Shown here: positions 1 to 5,740 of the stretch, piece after piece
Layout of the letters: each line of letters begins with the position of its first letter
How positions within the stretch are numbered: position 1 is the stretch's first letter
Source of the DNA: an uncultured bacterium
GTDB lineage: Bacteria; Patescibacteriota; Minisyncoccia; Phycocordibacterales; PALSA-1337
Length of the DNA stretch: 5,761 nucleotides
Assembly: GCA_903868845.1 (NCBI GenBank)
Contig: CAIPWS010000053.1
Coordinates: forward strand, 1-5,761
Reading direction: 5' to 3'
Translations under genes and position numbers: made by a program
Notes under the pieces: generated by a model
Databases searched by the model: none
The model's input: only the letters and a program-made list of their open reading frames with translations
Told to the model about the DNA's origin: nothing

Positions 1-18
1 TAAATACTCAAATACACA

Positions 19-42
19 CGCTCTATACTCTACATTAGAGCG
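19..42 (-). terminator. possible terminator hairpin after the membrane-protein gene
   Basis: A perfect 7-bp inverted repeat (CGCTCTA at 19-25, TAGAGCG at 36-42) with a 10-nt loop lies about 30 bp past the stop codon of the minus-strand gene. On that strand it is followed by a moderately T-rich run, not a clean T tract. It could end transcription of the membrane-protein gene, but the stem is short and the call is tentative. Confidence 0.3.
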
Positions 43-70
43 CGGTAAATTAAAACTGTTTAGGAGACAA

Positions 71-709
71 CTAATTTGCGCTATGCCAGACTTTTTTGTT
101 AAAAAGTGCAACACATAAAACAAGATATACGATACCAATAACCCAACCTGTTACATAAAGAACTTGAACATCTGTATTCGTGATAAGCATGATACCACCC
201 ACAAACTGCGCTATGAATCCATATCGCACTAATGCGGAATACGGTGAACCAAATTTTGATGCGACAAGATCGGTCAACGGAAGGAAAGTGAAGGCTAGCG
301 CAAAAACATAGAGCATCTGAACAAGCGGGGTCAGATTGAAGAATAATAATCCTTCTGGAGAAATATATGCCAAATTAGGCGAGTATCTTCCGATCATAAA
401 TATGACAATAACGACAACAATACCGAGTACAGTTCCTAAAGTACGGTTACCTGCGGAATGATTCTGAAGAGACGCATATAGGAAAAACACAAGGGATACG
501 AGTAGCGTAATAGCACCCAATGTTACACAGTTTAGAAGCCAGCTAGAATTGCCATATCCGATAGTCCAAAATGCAAAAGCAAGAGCGTCAAACAAAAGAC
601 CGACGCCAAAGTATTTGAAGACTGGATTGTTTTTACTCAAAAATTTACCCCCTATAAGGGCTGCTGCTAAGACATTAATAGCGAAAAATAAAGCAACTGT
701 TGAATTCAT
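71..709 (-). CDS. seven-helix integral membrane protein, unknown function
   Basis: This 212-residue protein is almost entirely hydrophobic. By eye it has seven membrane segments, near residues 5-21, 31-51, 57-81, 90-108, 120-145, 159-177 and 181-203, separated by short polar loops. The longest loops are about residues 82-89 (QNHSAGNR) and 109-119. The protein ends in a short basic tail (NKKVWHSAN). I see no transporter signature, enzyme motif or heme-ligand pattern, and I do not recognise the family. The ATG at 709 is the natural start because the first membrane segment begins almost at once; no Shine-Dalgarno sequence precedes it. The gene diverges from the acyltransferase gene across about 50 bp, so the two could share regulation. 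Seven helices and small size would fit a sensor or membrane-domain protein, but that is only a guess. The reading frame is very likely real. Confidence 0.8.
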   Translation of the reverse strand: MNSTVALFFAINVLAAALIGGKFLSKNNPVFKYFGVGLLFDALAFAFWTIGYGNSSWLLNCVTLGAITLLVSLVFFLYASLQNHSAGNRTLGTVLGIVVVIVIFMIGRYSPNLAYISPEGLLFFNLTPLVQMLYVFALAFTFLPLTDLVASKFGSPYSALVRYGFIAQFVGGIMLITNTDVQVLYVTGWVIGIVYLVLCVALFNKKVWHSAN

Positions 710-751
710 AGTAATGAATGATTATTGTAATAATAAGACCTATATGTAAAG

Positions 752-757
752 ATTATA
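752..757 (-). promoter_or_regulatory. candidate -10 box for the membrane-protein gene
   Basis: Read on the minus strand this is a consensus TATAAT, 42 bp upstream of the ATG at 709. It would give a 5' leader of about 35 nt. No convincing -35 hexamer lies 16-19 bp upstream, and the box sits just before the start of the divergent acyltransferase gene. It may be chance in AT-rich DNA. Confidence 0.25.
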
Positions 758-759
758 CA

Positions 760-1518
760 ATGTTATCGCAAAAACAGATAGACCATTTGTCCACTCGCAT
801 GGTTGAGAGTTCAAATATTCCTATTCAACAATATCCTTTAAGGATGCCTAGCTTTTTTCAGCATCTTTCGTGGGCACCTCTTCGGTGGTCCATGAAGCTC
901 TTTTGTTCATTCAAAATAGTCGGCATAGAAAACTTAACGAGCTCGAAGCGGGGGGTCATTATCGCCAGTAATCATATTTCAGAACTTGATCCCATGCTTA
1001 TTTCATGTTGTCTGCCATATTTTTCTAGCCACCTTCCCCTGTATTACGTTTCTAGAGTAAAAGATTTTTATAAAAACAACAGACTTTCGTTTCTCTATGG
1101 TGGAGAGTTTTTCAGATTGATGGGTGCTTATCCAGCGTATTCTGGATTAAAAGATTACAAACAAGCTTTAAACCACCATCTCGCCCTGCTCAATCAAAAT
1201 AAGGATGTAGTTATTTTCCCAATGGGGAAAAAATATACTCAGAACGACCCCACAAAAGCACGAGGCGGTGTAGCCTTCTTGGCAAAAGAGACTAAATCAC
1301 CGATTGTTCCCGTTTTAATTCAGGGTATTGAGAATTTCTCGTTCACGGCGTTTCTCAGCGGAAAACAAAAGTTGACTATTACCTTCGGAAAACCGATAAA
1401 TTCAGACGAAATCTTTATAACAAATGAGAATACAACTATAAACAACGGCCGAAATGAATACGAAAAAGCCGCTTCAATATTAATGGAAAAGATTTTCCAG
1501 CTAGCAAAAGTCAAATAG
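760..1518 (+). CDS. PlsC-like 1-acylglycerol-3-phosphate acyltransferase family protein
   Basis: This 252-residue protein belongs to the PlsC/LPLAT acyltransferase family. Members move an acyl chain onto glycerol-3-phosphate, lysophosphatidate or related acceptors at the inner face of the membrane. The catalytic NHx4D motif is clear at N71-D77 (NHISELD), after a hydrophobic strand (GVIIAS). A motif II-like stretch follows at about 116-128 (EFFRLMGAYPAYS), the motif III region at 152-156 (IFPMG), then a conserved RGGVAFLA-like turn and motif IV at 181-186 (PIVPVL). Two usual substrate-binding positions differ: the motif II arginine is S128 and the motif III glutamate (FPEG) is M155. The catalytic His-Asp pair is intact, so an enzyme with altered acceptor specificity is plausible. 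A longer in-frame start at 718 exists, but its extra 14 residues overlap the divergent promoter region, so 760 is preferred. Neither start has a clear ribosome-binding site. The gene converges on the methyltransferase gene. Confidence 0.85.
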   Translation: MLSQKQIDHLSTRMVESSNIPIQQYPLRMPSFFQHLSWAPLRWSMKLFCSFKIVGIENLTSSKRGVIIASNHISELDPMLISCCLPYFSSHLPLYYVSRVKDFYKNNRLSFLYGGEFFRLMGAYPAYSGLKDYKQALNHHLALLNQNKDVVIFPMGKKYTQNDPTKARGGVAFLAKETKSPIVPVLIQGIENFSFTAFLSGKQKLTITFGKPINSDEIFITNENTTINNGRNEYEKAASILMEKIFQLAKVK

Positions 1519-1568
1519 TAGCTCCTGTTGATAGGATTTTTATTTTGACATAAATATCGTACTGGAAA

Positions 1569-2708
1569 TTATTTTGGACGCCTTAGTCTTACCCTAAATA
1601 AATTCATGGATTCAAGTTCAAAGTTGACTTTTGCCCCGTGCATCCATAATTCCCATAAGCGATAAAAAGGCTTGTCGAATTTTTGCTCGATGTTAGTGCG
1701 ATGACTTTCCAAGTTTTTTATCCATTCAGTCATAGTACGGATATAGTCATGGGTATCATCACGAAATTCCTCAACCAAAAAGCCAGCTTCATTGGCAGCA
1801 GTGATAAGTTCTCCTTTCGCTGGCAAATATCCACCTGGGAATACATATTTCAGCGTCCACCTATCAACACGGTGAGGTTGATACCTACCGGTCAATTGAA
1901 GGACGAGCGGGCCACCTGGTTTAAGTGCTTTGTAGAGTTGTTGAAAAAACATTCCAAGTCTTTTTTGTCCGACATGTTCTATGGACTCAATCATCGTGAT
2001 CCCATCAAACTTAGCTTCAGGAAGACTATCTATGAAATCGCGATATTCAAATGAAACTGACTTTTCCAAATGGTTCATTTTTATGAGTTGATTACAATAC
2101 TCCAGTTGCGCCTTGCTCAGGGTGTATCCGGTTATATGCCATTGCTTATCTGTTGCCGCATGTTGTGCGGATCCTCCCCATCCCGAACCAAGATCTAGAA
2201 CTGAAGCACCCGCGGGAAGATTCAACCACTCCGAGATAAACTCTAATTTCTTTCGCTGGGCAGTTGCCAAATCATATAAGCCAATATTGTAGCGTCCGGC
2301 GGAATATGACATAGTTTCATGATCAAGAATCATTTGAAAGAAGTCGTTTCCAAGATCATAATGGTAAGCGATCTGATCCTTTCGATCTTTAGGAATACTC
2401 CTCGTCGCAAGAAAAGTAGCAAAAATAAGTCTCCATGAACGCTTCACACTCTTAAATTGACGGCGAAGTCTAAGATAAGCTTCTATATCACCTTCAATCC
2501 GTATCTTCCCTGCCATATATGATTCCCCAAAACCAAGTGATCCTTGCGCCAGCAGACGCTTCGCAGATACCTCATCTTCTATAACAAGAGTGAAAGTCGT
2601 TGATGTACCTGATCCGTAGTAACGTTCCGATCCATCCCATAATTTGATCGAAAATCTAGGACCTACAAACTGACTGAAAATTTCATTTATAACATTGGAG
2701 TAATTCAT
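1569..2708 (-). CDS. cyclopropane-fatty-acid synthase family SAM methyltransferase
   Basis: This 379-residue protein is close to the length of bacterial CFA synthases, which transfer a methylene or methyl group from S-adenosylmethionine to the double bond of an unsaturated acyl chain in membrane phospholipid. Residues 1-100 fit the N-terminal lipid-binding part (SLGFGESYMAG at 57-67). Residues 115-124 (YHYDLGNDFF) are a family hallmark, and 170-179 (VLDLGSGWGG) form the SAM-binding glycine loop. Then come IEHVG at 243-247, LKPGG at 262-266, DYIRTMTEW at 321-329 and the C-terminal RLWELW at 350-355. E244 and Y322 correspond to E. coli CFA synthase E239 and Y317. The positions of C139, H266 and I268, which help bind the catalytic bicarbonate, are A137, Q271 and T273 here. 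It may therefore not make cyclopropane rings; a methyl-branching reaction is possible. Its ATG overlaps the stop of the DUF4105 gene (ATGA), so the two are translationally coupled. Confidence 0.9.
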   Translation of the reverse strand: MNYSNVINEIFSQFVGPRFSIKLWDGSERYYGSGTSTTFTLVIEDEVSAKRLLAQGSLGFGESYMAGKIRIEGDIEAYLRLRRQFKSVKRSWRLIFATFLATRSIPKDRKDQIAYHYDLGNDFFQMILDHETMSYSAGRYNIGLYDLATAQRKKLEFISEWLNLPAGASVLDLGSGWGGSAQHAATDKQWHITGYTLSKAQLEYCNQLIKMNHLEKSVSFEYRDFIDSLPEAKFDGITMIESIEHVGQKRLGMFFQQLYKALKPGGPLVLQLTGRYQPHRVDRWTLKYVFPGGYLPAKGELITAANEAGFLVEEFRDDTHDYIRTMTEWIKNLESHRTNIEQKFDKPFYRLWELWMHGAKVNFELESMNLFRVRLRRPK

Positions 2709-3556
2709 ATATCTGTATTTCGAATCAAGGCCGAATAATTTTTTACATAGCCAACTTTTCTCGAGATATCACTTATATAGTACTTCTGTCTAGCCTGATC
2801 GATAGGAAGATCGGTATCCAAAAGACCACTTTTCAGCGCTAACTCATCAGCATATCCAGTCAGTGCTCCTTGCCAAAGAAATTTTGGTAAACGTCCAGGA
2901 AATAATTTATTGATGTGGTAGGCGATCATTGAGGTGCAATTTGCCGTAAGACTGTTATACCACTCTGGATTCACTTCTAGATCGTTCATTTTTTGAAGCA
3001 TATCCGTAAGAAGTAATCGTGCGTGTTCTGGTGTAGTGCGTACAGGATATACATATACTGGATCTTTACGAATATTGGCGCGAAGATATACTGCATCCCT
3101 TTCATCAGCTGCAATATACATCAATGGATAGGTATGCAGCATTCCGGCAAGGGCACTATAAGATTGACCTTTCATAAGACGTGACTCAATCGTAATACTT
3201 AAGAAATCACCTGTTGAAAATTCAAATGATAAGAATGTATGCGCCACAGCAGCACCTGGGGCAAATGGTTCAGTGACATACCAAACTTTTGTCAGCTTAT
3301 TGAGATCATATGTTTTATCATAATATGCAACCGTCGGATTGTTTTCTGATCCGCTCTCATAAGTAAAATTACGAACATTTTTTACGGTAACAAGTTGACC
3401 CTGGAATTCAGCTTTCGATAATACAGCAACTTTCGCCTGCCAATCACCCTCGGTTGGCACTTTCTTTGTATTTTGCCAAATGAAAAAGATGCTAAGTGAT
3501 AAAAAAATTATTAGACCCGCGTACTTAAGAATAATGCGGTATTTTAGTTTTTTCAT
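2705..3556 (-). CDS. membrane-anchored DUF4105 (Lnb_N-like) protein
   Basis: This 283-residue protein starts with a basic stretch (MKKLKYR) and one hydrophobic helix at about 10-27 with no lipobox, so it is probably anchored in the membrane with its body outside the cytoplasm. From about residue 50 on it matches, from memory, DUF4105, also called the Lnb_N periplasmic domain. Visible features are HTFLSFEFSTGDFLSI at 106-121, DERD at 151-154, a VYVYPVR strand at 167-173, and WYNSLTANCTS at 199-209. H106 and C207 are the best candidates for active-site residues. The family has no settled biochemical activity that I can cite, so the role stays open. The ATG at 3556 immediately follows a strong promoter. 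It is the first gene of an operon and overlaps the methyltransferase gene by 4 bp, which suggests a joint role in the envelope or in lipid modification. Confidence 0.85.
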   Translation of the reverse strand: MKKLKYRIILKYAGLIIFLSLSIFFIWQNTKKVPTEGDWQAKVAVLSKAEFQGQLVTVKNVRNFTYESGSENNPTVAYYDKTYDLNKLTKVWYVTEPFAPGAAVAHTFLSFEFSTGDFLSITIESRLMKGQSYSALAGMLHTYPLMYIAADERDAVYLRANIRKDPVYVYPVRTTPEHARLLLTDMLQKMNDLEVNPEWYNSLTANCTSMIAYHINKLFPGRLPKFLWQGALTGYADELALKSGLLDTDLPIDQARQKYYISDISRKVGYVKNYSALIRNTDI

Positions 3557-3563
3557 TGATTGT

Positions 3564-3592
3564 ATTATAAAACAAAAATCGCTAAATGAAAA
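3564..3592 (-). promoter_or_regulatory. sigma70-like promoter of the DUF4105-methyltransferase operon, probably leaderless
   Basis: On the minus strand a TTTTCA hexamer (3592-3587) is followed after 17 bp by a perfect TATAAT (3569-3564). The expected transcription start, about 7 nt further on, falls at or next to the ATG at 3556, so the mRNA would have little or no leader. This fits the absence of any Shine-Dalgarno sequence there. The -35 box sits about 8 bp from the edge of the GC-rich palindrome. Confidence 0.55.
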
Positions 3593-3599
3593 ACTGCCT

Positions 3600-3914
3600 T
3601 TCGCCGACCGCCTCTACAGCTCTTTCGGAAAGTGATGCGCAGGCCGCTTGGTAGATAAGGGCGCGTTGACCTCCGCCCGTCACCACGGACTCCATTCGCG
3701 CCTAGCTCCTGTTGGCATGGCGAGAGCGGCCGACTGTCTGTGCGTTACAGACTGTCGGGTAAGCGGAGCCATGCGAATAGGAGCGTAAGGCGCGCCACAA
3801 ACCCCATTAGGGCGGAGGTGTACGCGCCCGTACTCTCTACTACCATGCGCCCACGCCAAGCGGCCGCGCATGACTTTCCTGTGATTGAAAGAGCTGTTGG
3901 AGCGGGAGGCGCCA
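3600..3914. repeat. long imperfect GC-rich palindrome of unknown type
   Basis: This gene-free block folds on itself along almost its full length. Paired stretches, from outside in, are: CGCC 3602-3605 with 3908-3911; ACAGCTCTTTC 3616-3626 with 3887-3897 (11/11); 3627-3640 with 3866-3879 (13/14); GGCCGCTTGG 3642-3651 with 3856-3865 (10/10); 3659-3678 with 3810-3829 (18/20); GCATGGC 3715-3721 with 3768-3774; and CCGACTGTCTG 3730-3740 with 3748-3758 (one mismatch), closing a 7-nt apex loop. Unequal internal loops separate the stems. GC content of 3601-3900 is 184/300 by hand count. Short open frames on both strands have arginine-rich composition typical of GC-rich noncoding DNA, and I see no T tract. 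It begins next to the DUF4105 promoter and ends about 8 bp from the recombinase-remnant stop. It could be a structured RNA gene, a non-autonomous mobile element, or a recombination or folding site. I do not recognise it. Confidence 0.85.
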
Positions 3915-3921
3915 TATTCAG

Positions 3922-4887
3922 TTATATTCTGTTCAATGTTGCAAAATACGCATAAAACGATTGCTTCGTTAGACCATCTAACTTTTTCAGATATTCGATC
4001 TGTGCTTTTGGCTTGAGATCCTCAAATCCATCGAAAATCTTGCGTAGTATCTTTTCCTTCGCATAATTTGTCGCAAATGCACTGTAGCTCAGAGCATCCC
4101 TAAAATCATTCTGACTGAATTCATCGGCAACATCAAAAAAGTTTAAAGTGCTAAATTGTCTTGTATTCACTATAAATCCTTTCTTGAAATCAGCCATGAA
4201 TTCCGGGATATGTCGCTTGGTATATTGCATTACATACCAACTCCAGTTTTCAAATTCCATACTATCGATTTGACCATCGTCCGAAAGATATAGTTTGCGT
4301 ACATGCCATGAAAAATTCATGCGTATTCTTTGTACATTTATGCCCATAGATTTTCTGAGAAATGCCGCCATCTCATCTTGTTCTTTCGGCCATGGGTTCA
4401 AAGTGAAAAGAGGATCAAGAAGATAATTGAAAAGCATTTCTTCGTATTGGTTTTTTAGCAGAGTATAAAATGTTCGCTTAAATTCTAAAAAGTCAGTCTT
4501 ACTTATCTCCTTTTGCTTTTTGATCTGGTCAATGATGATATTTCCTGTAGATACGAGAATCTCCTCCAGATGCACGTCCCTCTGGCTTGCCCTGCGCCAT
4601 TGTTTAACCATGACCATCAATAACTCATCGAATACTTTTCCGGCTACGCCCTCCGGCAATTCAAATTTCGTTATCAGATTGTCAAATCTTCTCACCATAT
4701 CCTTAACCTTGATCATCTTCTCTTTGCAATGGCAATTCCCCTTAACCTGCTCAGAACATCGATAATATCCACGATCGAGGATCAAGGTGTGCCCGGAATT
4801 CTTGAACGTCAAACAACCCTTGGCAAAAAGGGGTTGTCTAATCAGTTTATCTTCATCAGTGATCATGGATTTCTGAAAGTTCAACAC
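3922..4887 (-). CDS. degenerate C-terminal serine-recombinase-like protein lacking the catalytic domain
   Basis: Residues 18-95 of this 321-residue protein resemble the zinc-ribbon region of serine recombinases: a leading QPLFAKG, a G-x3-(C)-x2-(C)-G knuckle at 24-32, a YYRC strand ending at C44, then NCHC at 51-54 and a helix with an ELPEGVAGKVF segment. In the first knuckle both cysteine positions are changed, to F28 (TTC, 4804-4806) and S31 (TCC, 4795-4797), each one base from TGC. There is no resolvase catalytic domain; the frame upstream of the GTG start closes at a stop at 4912-4914. Residues 100-321 are predominantly helical and aromatic-rich, and I do not recognise them. An ATG at 4866 is an alternative start. 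Neither start has a Shine-Dalgarno sequence. The gene ends about 8 bp from the palindrome. It may be a decaying fragment or a repurposed DNA-binding protein; the 321-codon open frame argues against advanced decay. The family call is moderate. Confidence 0.55.
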   Translation of the reverse strand: MLNFQKSMITDEDKLIRQPLFAKGCLTFKNSGHTLILDRGYYRCSEQVKGNCHCKEKMIKVKDMVRRFDNLITKFELPEGVAGKVFDELLMVMVKQWRRASQRDVHLEEILVSTGNIIIDQIKKQKEISKTDFLEFKRTFYTLLKNQYEEMLFNYLLDPLFTLNPWPKEQDEMAAFLRKSMGINVQRIRMNFSWHVRKLYLSDDGQIDSMEFENWSWYVMQYTKRHIPEFMADFKKGFIVNTRQFSTLNFFDVADEFSQNDFRDALSYSAFATNYAKEKILRKIFDGFEDLKPKAQIEYLKKLDGLTKQSFYAYFATLNRI

Positions 4888-4956
4888 GTAAAAGCTAGAT
4901 GTTGAGCCATTTCATATTTTACCACGCTCAAAAGAGACAAAGTGCCATGAGTAAAT

Positions 4957-5151
4957 GTGGCTATGGAACAGCCATACAGCCAAGAACTCATAGCACGAAC
5001 GCAAAAATACTTCGGGAAAATATCCGGTCGAGATATTTCGCCTGAAACGGCTGTCACATACCTTAACAGTTTGGCTGGATTATACGAATCATTCATAGAG
5101 CTGGCAGGCGGTGCCGCACCGGAAGCTTTAGCTCGGGCGGCGCCGCCATAG
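4957..5151 (+). CDS. small helical protein of unknown function with GC-rich tail
   Basis: This 64-residue frame starts at GTG 4957, or at ATG 4963 two codons later; no good ribosome-binding site favours either. Residues 6-50 look like a compact three-helix domain: YSQELIARTQKYFG, then GRDISPETAVTYLNSLAGLY, then ESFIELAG. The pattern of a short helix, a glycine-rich turn, IS-x-E and a leucine-rich helix resembles, from memory, small hypothetical proteins of candidate-phyla genomes that often lie near recombinase or conjugation genes. I cannot name a family. The last 14 residues (GGAAPEALARAAPP) are encoded by GC-rich DNA unlike the rest, as if the natural C-terminus had been replaced at a junction. 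The gene diverges from the recombinase remnant across about 70 bp. The opposite-strand frame over the same DNA looks like a shadow. It could itself be a truncated gene. Confidence 0.5.
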   Translation: MAMEQPYSQELIARTQKYFGKISGRDISPETAVTYLNSLAGLYESFIELAGGAAPEALARAAPP

Positions 5152-5225
5152 TCTCTTTGATGACTTGCTAGAGACCTAACCTAGGACAATACAAAACAAT
5201 GGGCTACAACAAATTTAATAAACAA

Positions 5226-5246
5226 CCTCGCAGCAAGCTGACGAGG
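5226..5246 (-). repeat. right-end hairpin of the IS200-like element, possible tnpA terminator
   Basis: CCTCG (5226-5230) pairs with CGAGG (5242-5246), and an inner CAG/CTG stem closes a 4-nt loop. One unpaired base is bulged from the stem, a shape typical of IS200/IS605 ends recognised by TnpA. On the minus strand the hairpin starts 2 bp after the tnpA stop and is followed by TTGTTTATT, so it could also terminate tnpA transcription. Confidence 0.65.
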
Positions 5247-5248
5247 TA

Positions 5249-5701
5249 TTAGTGGTCAAACAAGGTATATTGAGCTTTAAGGAGTTCAGTATACTCTTTG
5301 TCTTTGCCTTGAGATTTAACATATTCACGCACGGCATTTTCTGAGTGATTTCTACCAACAGTGTTCATGTAATAGCCTTTTGTCCAAAACTCTCCGCCCC
5401 AGAGTTGTTTTTTGACCTCTGGGTGTTTCTTGAATACTTCTCTAGCAGTAATGCTTTTAATTGTCTGTGCAATGCTCTGGGGCTGCATTGTTGGTATTGA
5501 TTGAATCAGAAAATGCACGTGGTCTTTGTCTGTACCGATTTCGAGGAAATGAATGTCGTATCTTTTGGCAATCTCAAGGCAGATCTCCCTAATAGTTTGA
5601 TCGACTGATTCGGTGACCACCACTCTCCTGTATTTAGCAGGACAAACTAGGTGGTACATCAGGAGTGTGACGTTATGAGATTTGTGGATGTGGGTGCTCA
5701 C
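5249..5701 (-). CDS. tnpA: IS200/IS605 Y1-type transposase TnpA
   Basis: This 150-residue protein is a complete member of the Y1 HUH transposase family, which cuts and rejoins single-stranded DNA at hairpin-marked ends through a 5'-phosphotyrosine link. The metal-binding HUH motif is H61-V62-H63 within KDHVHFLIQS. The nucleophile is Y127 in REYVKSQG, with Q131 on the same helix as expected. Family-typical surroundings are YHLVCPAKYRR at 16-26, the helix IAQTIKSITAREVF at 77-90, and LWGGEFWTKGYYMNTVG at 100-116. Length matches full-size IS200 TnpA and all key residues are present, so the enzyme is probably active. The start is GTG at 5701; the next methionine (residue 15) lies inside the fold. 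No spaced Shine-Dalgarno sequence precedes it, and two hairpins within 60 nt upstream could limit expression, as is known for IS200. It is transcribed toward the small helical protein gene. Confidence 0.95.
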   Translation of the reverse strand: MSTHIHKSHNVTLLMYHLVCPAKYRRVVVTESVDQTIREICLEIAKRYDIHFLEIGTDKDHVHFLIQSIPTMQPQSIAQTIKSITAREVFKKHPEVKKQLWGGEFWTKGYYMNTVGRNHSENAVREYVKSQGKDKEYTELLKAQYTLFDH

Positions 5702-5721
5702 CTCATCAGTCTAGCATTATT

Positions 5722-5735
5722 CGAAGCAAGCTTCG
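5722..5735 (-). repeat. left-end hairpin of the IS200-like element
   Basis: CGAAG (5722-5726) and CTTCG (5731-5735) form a perfect 5-bp stem with a 4-nt loop, about 20 bp upstream of the tnpA start. On the minus strand it shares the 8-nt core AGCTTGCT, loop included, with the hairpin at 5226-5246, which supports both as TnpA recognition sites. Confidence 0.6.
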
Positions 5736-5740
5736 GGGAA

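Noticed and set aside
1510..1549. Possible bidirectional terminator between the convergent acyltransferase and methyltransferase genes (GTCAAATA with TATTTTGAC).
   Set aside because: The stem is AT-rich, imperfect and has a loop of over 20 nt, and one arm includes most of the stop codon.
1683..2054. Plus-strand frame inside the methyltransferase gene.
   Set aside because: It lies wholly antisense to a well-supported gene and shows no motif of its own.
3670..3686. Similarity of the CCGCCCGTCAC segment to the conserved 3' region of 16S rRNA.
   Set aside because: The match is only about 11 bases and neither flank continues it, so it is a chance resemblance and not an rRNA fragment.
1518..3714. 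The 12-mer TAGCTCCTGTTG occurs at 1518-1529 and at 3703-3714.
   Set aside because: A repeat of this length is expected about once by chance in a window of this size, and the flanks do not match.
3600..3914. Palindrome as RNase P RNA, because AGGAAAGTC occurs on the minus strand.
   Set aside because: The other conserved RNase P segments are absent and the near-continuous self-pairing does not match that fold.
3600..3914. Palindrome as a retron msr-msd RNA.
   Set aside because: No reverse transcriptase is encoded in the window, and the neighbouring protein lacks any YxDD-type motif.
3680..3955. Short open frames on both strands across the GC-rich palindrome (3680-3871 minus, 3740-3955 plus).
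   Set aside because: Their arginine- and proline-rich translations reflect the GC-rich palindromic sequence, they mirror each other across strands, and no ribosome-binding site or domain is visible.
4881..5096. Minus-strand frame opposite the small helical protein gene.
   Set aside because: It has irregular composition with no recognisable domain, and the plus-strand frame has a clear helical pattern. It is most likely a shadow.
5151..5175. GTCTCT/AGAGAC inverted repeat just after the small gene, as a terminator.
   Set aside because: It has only a 6-bp stem with a 13-nt loop and no T tract on either strand.
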